Of a stretch of DNA of 64,000 bases, positions 24,604 through 33,556 are shown in pieces (the stretch's first letter is position 1; the number at the start of each line of letters is the position of its first letter). Position numbers and translations under genes: made by a program. A model generated the notes under the pieces. The model had not been told where the DNA came from. It made no database searches and saw nothing but the letters and a program-made list of their open reading frames with translations. This DNA comes from Spirosoma luteum DSM 19990 (GTDB taxonomy: Bacteria > Bacteroidota > Bacteroidia > Cytophagales > Spirosomataceae), in the NCBI RefSeq assembly GCF_000374065.1, contig NZ_KB893252.1, forward strand, positions 62,001 to 126,000, given 5' to 3'.

Positions 24604-27600
24604 CTAATCGGAATAGTTTCGGGGTAATACTACCTGAAACCGAGTACCCTTCTCGGGTTCACTGTCGACCGATATCCAGCCGCCAAGAAATTCGCATAAC
24701 TGTCTGACAATAAATAAGCCGATTCCTTCGCCCTGCGCATCTGCTCCCTTCTTTGGTACCGGCCACGACAATCCCGGTCCCGTATCAGCAAAGGTAAATT
24801 GCCAATGATCAGCATCTAACTCACCCCAGCTCACCGTTACTCCGCCTTCATTGGTGTATTTAAGGGCATTGAGCAGCAGATTCTGGGCAATTCGACTAAT
24901 CTTGACAGCATCACCGGCTACAACTAGGGTTGCAGGACTTTCGAAGTTCAGCCGTAAATTACGCTCCACCGCCAGCGGTTGGGCACTGTCGACCAATGCC
25001 GCTAACAGTTCATTGATATTGACCGAACTTATATTGCGTTCCTCCTGCCCAGCCTCCATCCGGGAATAGTCCAGCAGTTCGGTTAGCATCTGGGTGGCCT
25101 GCCGTATATTTCGCTGGAGCATGGCCATCATCTGGTTTCGCTCCTCGTTGGTATCCGCCATATCCAGCATAGAAACCGCTCCCTGAATGATACCCAGATT
25201 ACCCCGCAGGTCGTGTGTGGTAGAGCGTAAAAACTCGCCACGTCCCTGCACCTGCTGCCGTATCTGCTTCAGTGCTTCAACCGACTGGTTCGATTGCTCC
25301 AGTTCCATTAGCCAGCTTTCCTTATCCTGTTCCGCCTTTTTGAAGGCCGTAATATCCATTCCCGACAACACGACACCGTCATCATGTTTGGTAATGGACA
25401 TGCCGATCCACTGGTCATGGCCTTCGCGCTGTACCTGCTTTTCAATATACATTCGCTGGCCGCTAAGCATCACTTTTTCCAGGTTATCGAACGTAACATC
25501 CTGCCACAAGGCTTCGGCCATGTGTTTCAGGGATAAACCCGGCATCTGTTCAATGGGCTGCCGAACAAAAGTGGCAAATCGCTGGTTGCATACCGTCAGT
25601 TCAAAATCGACAAGCTCATACTTTTCGTTGCGAACGGCCTGTAGCAGTCCGATGGCGGCCGATGAACTGTCCAGCACCGCCTGCAGGTTGATGGCTGTCT
25701 GTTGTATTTCTTCCACCAGCTGCAAACTGCCGATGTCCTGGGCAATGGCAAGCACACTTTTTACCGAACCATCCATGTTCAGTTCGGGTACCAGTCGGGA
25801 GTAGTAATACGCAATGCCATCCGGCGTTGGAAACGAATTATAGTGGCTTTGCAACAGGCCCGTGTCAAGAACCTGTTGTAGCTTGTTCATGTAGGGCAGG
25901 GCAATCTCGGCGGGCTGCCCCATTTCCTGATTGGTTTTCCCCAGCAACTCCTTAACGGGTGTACCCGCTTTTTTCTCGAAGGCCGGGTTGGCGTACAACA
26001 ACCGGAGGTCGGGCGACCAGCGGGTAATCACGTCGGAGGTGGTATCGACAAACAGCTTGAGGTCGTTTTCGTTCTGTAGCAGGTTGTTCTGCGCCTTTTC
26101 ACGCCCGCCATCGTTAGCCTGTGTCTGCGCCAGTACCTGCTGGGCGTGTACGACCATGGCATTGATTTCGAATACTTTTTGTATCCGCTGCTGAGCACGC
26201 AGGTCCAGGGCCTGAATCAGGGTTTTCTGACTATAAATTTCAGCGCACGTACCGATATACCCGCTAAAGACACCGTTCGATGCGCCCGCCGGCTTAGCAA
26301 ATAAGCCACTTTCCGCAGATTGGCTGTTCAGCCTGCGGTCGGCCGCCAAAAATGTAGGACTGGCGTTCATCAGCATCCAGTGGTATTCATCGGGCGGGAA
26401 TGCTTCGGTCTGTAGCACACTCTGCTGTCGTTTTAACCGTAACTCCAGTTGAAAGGGCAGCCGTTTTGCCAGGGCACTCGTAAACGTAGTGACAAAGGCC
26501 TGACGGTCGTCCGGATGAATGGCTTCCATCCAGCCCTGAGCGATGGTTTCCTCCAGCGAATGCCCCGTATAATTGAGCCAGGCCCGGTTAAAGAAGGTGT
26601 ACTTTCCTTCGGCATTCGATACCCAGATGAGCACCGGGGCATTATCGACCAGGTCGTGCAGCCAGGCTTCGCGTTCGGCCAGTAGGCGCTGTGCCCGTCG
26701 GTGCTCGGTAATATCTTCAAAAGCCAGCAGAATAGCTTCTTCCTGCCTTACAACCCGGCGGGCGTTAACCAACAGCACTTTTTCGCCAATATCGTCGAAG
26801 TTATGGGTTATCTCAAAGGCATTGACCTGAATATTTCGCCGTATCACATCGGCCAGCAACAGCCTTAGCTTGGGAATGTCCCACTGTCTGTTCCCTATTT
26901 CGTAAATAAGCCGCCCTTCCGTTTGTTCTTCGTCCACCCGAAATAGCGAATAGAACGTTTTGTTGGCACTCTTTATCCGCAGGTCTCCATCGAGCACCAG
27001 GGTGGCTTCGCGGATGGTAGCAAAAATAATTTCCGAAAACTCGTTGGCTTCCGAGATCTGGTCGTTGCGTACCTGCAATTCCTGATTGATGGTCAGCAGT
27101 TCTTCGTTGGTCGATTCAATTTCTTCCTTGCTTGTTTCGAGCTCTTCGTTGATGCTCTGCAGTTCTTCATTGCTGCTGATTATTTCCTCATTGGCCGACT
27201 GTAGTTCCTCATTATTGGCTTCCTGTTCCTCCACAATGGAGCGCATGTCTTCGCGCAGGGTAGCCAGTTCTGCTTCCAGTTGCTTTATGCGCAGATTCCG
27301 CTTTTCTGTCAAATCGGCCTCAAAAGGCACTATAGCCTCCACTTCCTCAAAAAGCACCAGGTATAGCGGATCTTCCGTATCTATATTCAGGGGCACCACC
27401 TCGATAGCTACCTGATGGGCTATCCCATTAATTTTCACTTCCAGGCCGGACTTACGAACGGGCCGGGCCGATTGGCGGGCTTTATGAACGGCATTCCGCA
27501 ACTCAAAGACCAGCGCGGGCCGGGCCATTTTCAACAGGTTCAGACTGGCTTTACCGGGCGAAGGCTCCAGAAACATACTGGTCGACCCACGAAAGCGCAG

Positions 27601-29298
27601 AATGTCCAGGTCGTTATTGACCACTACGCTGGCTGGCACGTACTGACGAAGCAACAGTTCATCGACTATTTTCTCTAAATCACCCACCGGAAAATCAGTT
27701 TTAAGGACAGCGTTACGTTGCCTGCTATACGTAGATGAGCCAACTCTGGCCTTGTTCTCATCTGAGCCCGCACCATCCAGTCTCAACCGGTCGAAGCCGG
27801 AACGGGGACTCATCTCAAAGGTTGCCCGGTTAATAACATCGTTTTTACGCACATATACTTTATAATTTTTTTCAATCTGAGCAAAAAGTGCCGTCAGGCT
27901 ACCAACCGTTTCCGATTTTCCCAGCACCAGATAGCCACTGGGGTTAAGCCCGTAGTGAAACATGGCAATGGCTTTGCGCTGGTATACGCTGCCCAGATAG
28001 ATCAGCAGGTTCCTGCAACTGACCAGGTCGAGTCGGGAAAAGGGTGGGTCTTTCAGGATATTATGCGGGGCAAATACGCATAGATCACGTACAGACCGGT
28101 TAATGCGGTAGTGTTCGTCTGTTTTGGTAAAAAAACGCTGTAGCCGCTGGGTCGATACGTCCATCACCTCCCCCTTGGTGTAGCTTCCCTGCCGGGCTTT
28201 AGCTACAGCCATTTCGCTGAGGTCGGTCGCAAAAATCTGGATGGTAACGCTGGTAGCCTTATCGCCCAGTGCCTCAATCAGCAACATAGCCAGCGAATAC
28301 GCTTCCTGCCCGGTAGAGCAGGCAGGTACCCAAATGCGGATAGGTTCGTGCGGAGCTTTTTCCTTGATAATCCGGGGAAACAGCACCCGGCTCAGGTACG
28401 CCATAGTATCCTGATCGCGGAAAAACGTCGTGACGTTAATGAGCAGGTCACTGTACAGTTGCGGCATTTCTTCCGGATGCTGCCGGATGTACAGGATGTA
28501 TTCTTTTAGGGTTTCCAGTTTGAAGAGCAACATCCGGCGGATAATACGACGGCGGATGGTGGTGATTTTGTAGTTACTGAAATCAACGCCAACCGCCTTT
28601 CTGACCAGTTGAATAATTACGTTTATATCCTCATCCGCTGCGGTTTCTTCGTTGTTTTCAGTCAGTTCTGTTTGTTGAAAAAATTCGGGCTTACGGCTTA
28701 TCCGTTCCAGCTCCCGGGCAATTTCGGCAGGCGACAGTACCCAGTCAACTACGCCCTCGGCAATGGCGGATTTAGGCATGCTCTGAAACCGGGCGCTATC
28801 GTTCTGGGCAAATGTAACGCCACCCGCCTGTTTGATGGCCCGGAACCCCAGGGTTCCGTCATTGGCCATCCCCGACAGGATGATGGCAATGGCCGCTTCC
28901 TTCTGGTGATTGGCCAGCGAGATAAAAAACTGGTCGATGGGCATATGGCGGGTGTCTGCCTGGCGGGGTAAAAGTGCCAGCACCCCATCCACCACTTCCA
29001 TATCCTGACCGGGCGGAATAACGTACACATAATTGGGCTCAATGCGTAACTGGTCTTCGGCTTCCCGAACCGGCATTGCGGTAGCCCGGCTCAGAATATG
29101 GGTAAGCTTGCTTTGGGCATTGGGGTCCAGGTGCTGAATAAATACATACGCCATGTTCGTACCGGGCGATAGGTTCTCCAGTAATTCCAACATAGATTCC
29201 ATCCCTCCTGCCGATGCCCCAACAGCAACAATAGGTACAAAAGGCGATTGACTTTCTGTTGCTTCAGCCTGTTTAGACGTACGTTTTCCCTTTGCCAT
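24604..29298 (-). CDS. CheB-CheR-PAS-histidine kinase fusion
   Basis: 1564 residues. In order: CheB methylesterase (about 20-205; Ser in VGASAGG, His in IQHLDP, Asp in LSGMANDGT), CheR methyltransferase (about 215-480; SAM loop ACSTGQEAYSLAM), a linker with a PAS-like part, and a coiled coil rich in NEELQSxNEE repeats (about 660-760). Three or more PAS folds follow (about 770-1290), then HisKA with phospho-His in STTHDLRGNLGI and a HATPase domain (NALKYTNEGG, DTGPGL, GIGLFIV). Such proteins are known in Bacteroidota and Myxobacteria; the CheB and CheR parts may set adaptation of an unknown receptor. It lacks a receiver, and a response regulator and a second CheB flank it. No MCP or CheA is present in the window. 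Confidence 0.85.
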   Translation of the reverse strand: MAKGKRTSKQAEATESQSPFVPIVAVGASAGGMESMLELLENLSPGTNMAYVFIQHLDPNAQSKLTHILSRATAMPVREAEDQLRIEPNYVYVIPPGQDMEVVDGVLALLPRQADTRHMPIDQFFISLANHQKEAAIAIILSGMANDGTLGFRAIKQAGGVTFAQNDSARFQSMPKSAIAEGVVDWVLSPAEIARELERISRKPEFFQQTELTENNEETAADEDINVIIQLVRKAVGVDFSNYKITTIRRRIIRRMLLFKLETLKEYILYIRQHPEEMPQLYSDLLINVTTFFRDQDTMAYLSRVLFPRIIKEKAPHEPIRIWVPACSTGQEAYSLAMLLIEALGDKATSVTIQIFATDLSEMAVAKARQGSYTKGEVMDVSTQRLQRFFTKTDEHYRINRSVRDLCVFAPHNILKDPPFSRLDLVSCRNLLIYLGSVYQRKAIAMFHYGLNPSGYLVLGKSETVGSLTALFAQIEKNYKVYVRKNDVINRATFEMSPRSGFDRLRLDGAGSDENKARVGSSTYSRQRNAVLKTDFPVGDLEKIVDELLLRQYVPASVVVNNDLDILRFRGSTSMFLEPSPGKASLNLLKMARPALVFELRNAVHKARQSARPVRKSGLEVKINGIAHQVAIEVVPLNIDTEDPLYLVLFEEVEAIVPFEADLTEKRNLRIKQLEAELATLREDMRSIVEEQEANNEELQSANEEIISSNEELQSINEELETSKEEIESTNEELLTINQELQVRNDQISEANEFSEIIFATIREATLVLDGDLRIKSANKTFYSLFRVDEEQTEGRLIYEIGNRQWDIPKLRLLLADVIRRNIQVNAFEITHNFDDIGEKVLLVNARRVVRQEEAILLAFEDITEHRRAQRLLAEREAWLHDLVDNAPVLIWVSNAEGKYTFFNRAWLNYTGHSLEETIAQGWMEAIHPDDRQAFVTTFTSALAKRLPFQLELRLKRQQSVLQTEAFPPDEYHWMLMNASPTFLAADRRLNSQSAESGLFAKPAGASNGVFSGYIGTCAEIYSQKTLIQALDLRAQQRIQKVFEINAMVVHAQQVLAQTQANDGGREKAQNNLLQNENDLKLFVDTTSDVITRWSPDLRLLYANPAFEKKAGTPVKELLGKTNQEMGQPAEIALPYMNKLQQVLDTGLLQSHYNSFPTPDGIAYYYSRLVPELNMDGSVKSVLAIAQDIGSLQLVEEIQQTAINLQAVLDSSSAAIGLLQAVRNEKYELVDFELTVCNQRFATFVRQPIEQMPGLSLKHMAEALWQDVTFDNLEKVMLSGQRMYIEKQVQREGHDQWIGMSITKHDDGVVLSGMDITAFKKAEQDKESWLMELEQSNQSVEALKQIRQQVQGRGEFLRSTTHDLRGNLGIIQGAVSMLDMADTNEERNQMMAMLQRNIRQATQMLTELLDYSRMEAGQEERNISSVNINELLAALVDSAQPLAVERNLRLNFESPATLVVAGDAVKISRIAQNLLLNALKYTNEGGVTVSWGELDADHWQFTFADTGPGLSWPVPKKGADAQGEGIGLFIVRQLCEFLGGWISVDSEPEKGTRFQVVLPRNYSD

Positions 29299-29516
29299 GC
29301 CAAAAAACTTTACCGAACGAACCGTATATTAATTACTATAAAAAAGCCTCCGAAGATAGAATTAGTTAATGAGAATTGTACGAAACAATGTAATTCGCCA
29401 GCATACAACTTCCCATAAAAATAAAAGCAGCCTGATAATTTCTTAGTTTATCCCACTTTTTTACTAGAGAAAGAAATAGCTTTGCCTGGTAAACGGCATG
29501 CGTTAAAATCAAGAGT
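29299..29516. promoter_or_regulatory. Divergent AT-rich control region of the CheB block
   Basis: 218 bp, clearly AT-richer than its neighbours, between the leftward kinase gene and the rightward CheB gene. TAGCTTTG at 29477-29484 matches the -7 pattern for the rightward gene, about 33 bp before its ATG, but I see no TTG at the proper distance. No good box is visible for the leftward gene. An 83-codon minus-strand frame here lacks recognisable content and is not called. Confidence 0.45.
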
Positions 29517-30533
29517 ATGGCAAAACGAAATATTATCGTTATTGGGGCTTCTGCCGGGGGTGTGTATGCACTGAAAGAATTAGTGGCATCGCTCCCACCT
29601 GATTTCGATGCCACCATTTTTCTGGTAGTTCACATATCACCGCATTCACCCAGTTATCTTCCCGAGATTCTAAGTCACGCGGGGCCAATAAAAGCGGTTC
29701 ATCCCAAAGATGGGGAGCTTATTCAGCCGGGGCATATTTATATTGCCCCGCCCGATCACCACCTGTTGATTGAATACGACCAGGTCATTGTAAAGAAGGG
29801 GCCTAAAGAAAACCGGTTTCGGCCCTCTATCGATGCTTTGTTCCGGTCGGCAGCCTATACCTACGGCCCCCGGGTTATTGGAATCGTGCTGACCGGTATG
29901 CTCGATGATGGCACATCGGGTATGTGGTCTGTAAAGAGGATGGGGGGTATCTGCATCGTTCAGGAACCGGAAGAGGCTATGTATGCCAGTATGCCTAATC
30001 ACGTAATGGAATACGTAGCGGTAGATTTTGTTGTTCCGGTGGCTAACATGGCTATGCTGTTAAGCGATTTGATTACGGAGTTGGTCCCCGACAAACCAAA
30101 ACTGGTTCAGGAAGAGTTGAAGCGACTAGAAGTTGAGGTGAATATTGCCGCACAGGACAACGCATTTGACATGGGTATTTTAGACATGGGTGAACTAACG
30201 CCCCTTACCTGCCCGGAGTGTAATGGTGTACTTGTCAACATCAAGGAAGGCAAGCTCATTCGCTACCGGTGCCATACCGGTCATGCCTATACGGCCAGTT
30301 CTCTATTGGCCGAAACGACCAAGGTGGTAGAAGAATCGTTCTGGAAAGGTATCCGTGCGCTGGAAGAAACGGTTATTCTACTGGATCAGTCGAGCAGGCA
30401 TTTTGAAGAAGGCGGCAACAAGGTAGCGGCCGACCAATTTGCCCAGAAATCCCGCGAAACGCAGGAGCGGGCGCGGCAGGCCCATTCGTTTGTTTTCAGG
30501 CAGGAGCACTTGAGCGAAAACAGTCATCTGTAA
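29517..30533 (+). CDS. CheB methylesterase-like protein with Cys-rich C-terminal module
   Basis: 338 residues. The first 190 form a CheB esterase domain: Ser in VIGASAGGVYAL, His in VVHISPHS, Asp in LTGMLDDGTSG. There is no receiver domain. After a helical linker comes CPECNGVLVNIKEG, then YRCHTGHAYT, a small Cys/His motif likely to bind zinc. A helical tail (ALEETVILLDQSSRHFEEGG) follows. This stand-alone form is common in Bacteroidota next to CheB-CheR-kinase fusions. It is transcribed divergently from that gene, which suggests one signalling system. Confidence 0.85.
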   Translation: MAKRNIIVIGASAGGVYALKELVASLPPDFDATIFLVVHISPHSPSYLPEILSHAGPIKAVHPKDGELIQPGHIYIAPPDHHLLIEYDQVIVKKGPKENRFRPSIDALFRSAAYTYGPRVIGIVLTGMLDDGTSGMWSVKRMGGICIVQEPEEAMYASMPNHVMEYVAVDFVVPVANMAMLLSDLITELVPDKPKLVQEELKRLEVEVNIAAQDNAFDMGILDMGELTPLTCPECNGVLVNIKEGKLIRYRCHTGHAYTASSLLAETTKVVEESFWKGIRALEETVILLDQSSRHFEEGGNKVAADQFAQKSRETQERARQAHSFVFRQEHLSENSHL

Positions 30534-30539
30534 GTTATT

Positions 30540-30593
30540 AAGTTATAAGTGGCTGACGCGAAAGCAATACCCCGCGTCAGCCACTTATAACTT
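30540..30593. terminator. Bidirectional terminator between CheB and BatA-like genes
   Basis: Arms 30540-30560 and 30573-30593 are perfectly complementary over 21 bp with a 12-nt loop, in the 78-bp gap between convergent genes. AT-rich sequence flanks both sides, as expected for a shared terminator. Confidence 0.8.
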
Positions 30594-30611
30594 ACAATTT
30601 ATTGACTGTAC

Positions 30612-32708
30612 TTAGCTTTTCATAAACCGCACCAGGCCAACTTCTACGAGCAAAAAGGCCAGGGCGGCCAGCAGAAAATACTTCCAGAGGCTTTTCCCTA
30701 AATTCTGCTCTTCCAGTACCTGCACAAAATCGCCATCCTGAATACTGTCAAATACCTCAACGCCGGGCTGGTTGGCAAATATTCGGCGTAGTTCATCGGC
30801 CGAATAATACTCCATGGACGATTCCTGATTGCCGTGGTTGAAAGCCAGTAACTGTTCCGTTTTGCCTGCACTATTCTGCAGGGAGTAGTAGCCCGCTTCA
30901 ATTTCCTGCCCCACCGCCAGTTCGTTACTTTTTGGCATTTCGAGCAGTAGCTGGTTACCCACTACGCGCTGTACCGGAATAATTTCCAGTTTATCCCGCT
31001 TCAACTTATACACCGACCGTTCGGACGGATTACTCACCGGAATCGTAATCAGGTTATCATCAAACGAGTAGGCTGTTTGCTGCGCCCGAACGCTGGCAGC
31101 CGCCATCTTGTACATGACGGGTACAAACAGGGCATGTTCGGCCAGGTTACCGTACGTCGTTGATAACGGACTGGCCACCATATAAACGCTTCCCGCCGAC
31201 TTCCCGCCCACGCTGGACCGGGTCAGCAATGGACTGCCATCCCGCAGCGTCAGCAAACGCGTACCCGCACTCCACCGCCAAACGGGCGATTCGGTCGGCA
31301 TATTCAGTGGTTCTGACTGGTAACCCTGCTGAAATACGTCCCGGAAAAATGGATTTCTCTTATCGGGTTCAGCTACAGGTACGGGGCTTGGTATGCTACC
31401 CGGTGTAGCCGTAATCTGAATGCTTCCTACGCCCAGTGTACGCAGGAAAGGGCCGTACGAACCGGCATCAGGAATAGCAGGCGGAATGATAGCCAGACTG
31501 CCCCCCTGCCGCACAAAGTTTTCCAACTCCGTACGGAGGGTACCGCTTACCCCGGTAACGCCTTCCAGCACCACCAGGTCCGTTTCTTTCAACTGACCAA
31601 CATCGAAGTTTTGGGCATTAAAACTGCGCCGGACAAACAGGCTGTCGTTTGAATAAACAGCCTCAATATACCCCTGGGCACCGTTGGACGGGCTGGCTTT
31701 CTGTTCGTACAAATGCACGATCCGGACGGCCGGAGAGGCTTCGATAACGAAGAAATACTGATTATCGAACGTGATGGGAAAGTCTTCAAAGACAATCCGC
31801 CCCCGGTGGTAGCCTTTCGAAACAACATTGAAGTTCAGCGAAACCGTCGCCGAACCACCCGGAGCCAGTACGGCCGAAGCCGTTGATGTTTGCGCATCAT
31901 CCAGATACAACCGGATTGGCAAATTTTTGACGGCTTCCTTCCCGGCATTGGTCAGTTTCACATTCAGGCTGTTATTCTGCATTTCCCGGATGAAGGGGGT
32001 ACTGAGCCAGACCGAATCGACATAAATATTTTTGGTAGACTGGGCATCCAGAGGAACGATATAGAGTTGATCGGTCGTGTCGATTTTCAGCCGGGACAGA
32101 TCACCAGCGGTACTTTTCTGAAAATCGGAGAACCAGAACAGTTGGTTGCGGCCGGCCGGATTCAGCGAACTGAGCAGGTTACGCTGCCGTCGGTAAACCG
32201 TTTCGAGCGTGCGGGGCGTATGGGCAAACCGGATAGATGCCACCCGGTCACGAACCAGCTCGGCGGTGCCAGCCTGTTGCTCAGCCGCCGAAAAATCATT
32301 GGTCAGTAGTTGAAGCGATGCCGCGTTGCGAAACAAGGTCAGCAGTTCATCCAGTTTGCTGATGGCAATATCCAGGTAGCGTTTTGCATTGCGCTCATTC
32401 TGCATACTGTACGAGTTATCGACGTATAAACTCGTAACAGCCTGCCGGGATAACCCCAGTTTATTCTTGCTGGGAATAAAGGGTTGGGCAAAAGCCAGTA
32501 CCAGACAGGCCAGAAAAAGGCAGCGGCACGCCAGAATAAGCCAGTGTTTCAACCGTCGAAATGACTTGGTCTCGGTCTGAACGTTGCGGAGCAGGGCCAC
32601 ATTGGTGAAAAACACCCGCCGTGTTCGCCGGAAATTAAACAGGTGAATGGCAATCGGAACCGAAACGGCCATCAGGCCAAACAGGAAGGAAGGATACAGG
32701 AAATTCAT
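30612..32708 (-). CDS. BatA-domain membrane protein
   Basis: 698 residues. The N-terminus MNFLYPSFLFGLMAVSVPIAIHLFNFRR is the BatA/aerotolerance N-terminal domain, followed by a second membrane segment (about 57-75). A von Willebrand-like region begins at TSLYVDNSYSMQNE (DxSxS, MIDAS-like). Later parts contain a glutamine-amidotransferase-like fold (DLVVLEGVTGVSG, FVRQGGSLAIIPP), and a last membrane helix closes the protein (KYFLLAALAFLLVEVGL). Such proteins are usually near MoxR ATPase and DUF58 genes, which are not adjacent here. Exact role unknown; a cell-envelope function is likely. Confidence 0.75.
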   Translation of the reverse strand: MNFLYPSFLFGLMAVSVPIAIHLFNFRRTRRVFFTNVALLRNVQTETKSFRRLKHWLILACRCLFLACLVLAFAQPFIPSKNKLGLSRQAVTSLYVDNSYSMQNERNAKRYLDIAISKLDELLTLFRNAASLQLLTNDFSAAEQQAGTAELVRDRVASIRFAHTPRTLETVYRRQRNLLSSLNPAGRNQLFWFSDFQKSTAGDLSRLKIDTTDQLYIVPLDAQSTKNIYVDSVWLSTPFIREMQNNSLNVKLTNAGKEAVKNLPIRLYLDDAQTSTASAVLAPGGSATVSLNFNVVSKGYHRGRIVFEDFPITFDNQYFFVIEASPAVRIVHLYEQKASPSNGAQGYIEAVYSNDSLFVRRSFNAQNFDVGQLKETDLVVLEGVTGVSGTLRTELENFVRQGGSLAIIPPAIPDAGSYGPFLRTLGVGSIQITATPGSIPSPVPVAEPDKRNPFFRDVFQQGYQSEPLNMPTESPVWRWSAGTRLLTLRDGSPLLTRSSVGGKSAGSVYMVASPLSTTYGNLAEHALFVPVMYKMAAASVRAQQTAYSFDDNLITIPVSNPSERSVYKLKRDKLEIIPVQRVVGNQLLLEMPKSNELAVGQEIEAGYYSLQNSAGKTEQLLAFNHGNQESSMEYYSADELRRIFANQPGVEVFDSIQDGDFVQVLEEQNLGKSLWKYFLLAALAFLLVEVGLVRFMKS

Positions 32709-32771
32709 TCAGGAAGTTTCAGCAACAGACTTTCTTTAATAACGACCCCGCACAGGCCTTTCGTGCCGAAG

Positions 32772-33476
32772 TTAGTCAGGGATTGTGATTTCGTAAAATG
32801 CTGTTTTCGTTTGTAGTACATCGGTGTAGGTTATTGAACCGGATTTACCCCGAACCGTGGTAAAATCATCGACGGGTGTATGCCCGACAATCTGCTCAAA
32901 CCCCGTCAGGTAATCTTTTTTAGTTTCGGACCGGTCGGCCCAAACGGGTCCGCTGTGGGCATCATAACCACCCCGTTTGGGTCCTACTTCGAACAGCAGA
33001 TTTCTTATCTGGAGTGGTTGCCGGTGCATAGCGTTCAAAAATCCGGCCAGGTCATAGTCGGGCTGTACCACAGTCGCGTCCATACCGGTCTTTAGCTGCG
33101 CATGCTTGAGCCACTGGTTGGTAATGCCCGCGTGGGTGAACACATACGCTCCCTGCTGGTAAGCCACCTGAAACAGGCTATCATATTTGGCAAACAGATT
33201 ACTCAACGATGGTTGCGCCCACGACCTGAATCCCGAACAGCTATAGTGAGGGAAGTGCAGGTACTGCGCATCATGGTTACCAATCAGCAGCACAAACTTT
33301 TTCGGACTCTTCCGTTTCAGTTGAATAATGTCGTACAGATTGGTATATATCGTCTCATCGTCTACGACGTAGCTATCGGTGTAATCGCCAAGAAAAATAA
33401 CCTTGTCGTATAGTGTCAGGTCGGCTTCCCGCCAAACGGTCCTACCGTGGAGATCGCTGATAGTAAGGATATTCAT
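32772..33476 (-). CDS. Calcineurin-like metallophosphoesterase
   Basis: 234 residues from MNILTISDLHG. Motifs for two metal ions are present: D-x-H in ISDLHGR, GDYTDS, GNHDAQYLH, THAG and later GHTPVDD. These define the metallophosphoesterase superfamily, close to bacterial Ser/Thr protein phosphatase or Ap4A hydrolase-like enzymes. The 13 codons ahead of the chosen Met belong to the region of the infB terminator and do not fit the family. Substrate not readable. Confidence 0.85.
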   Translation of the reverse strand: MNILTISDLHGRTVWREADLTLYDKVIFLGDYTDSYVVDDETIYTNLYDIIQLKRKSPKKFVLLIGNHDAQYLHFPHYSCSGFRSWAQPSLSNLFAKYDSLFQVAYQQGAYVFTHAGITNQWLKHAQLKTGMDATVVQPDYDLAGFLNAMHRQPLQIRNLLFEVGPKRGGYDAHSGPVWADRSETKKDYLTGFEQIVGHTPVDDFTTVRGKSGSITYTDVLQTKTAFYEITIPD

Positions 33477-33501
33477 ACACATTTTCTGTTCAGTAAGATA
33501 C

Positions 33502-33532
33502 AAAAAAAGCCCCAACCACTTCTGGTTGGGGC
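33502..33532 (-). terminator. Rho-independent terminator of infB
   Basis: On the minus strand GCCCCAACC (33524-33532), a 6-nt loop and GGTTGGGGC (33509-33517) form a perfect 9-bp GC-rich stem followed by seven T (33502-33508). It starts 24 bp after the infB stop and closes the rimP-nusA-infB unit, just before the metallophosphatase ATG. Confidence 0.9.
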
Positions 33533-33556
33533 AACAAAATTAGTAGTATAATCAGC

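Noticed and set aside
29366..29617. 83-codon minus-strand frame across the CheB control region
   Set aside because: Overlaps the start of the well supported CheB gene on the other strand and the AT-rich promoter region; no family match.
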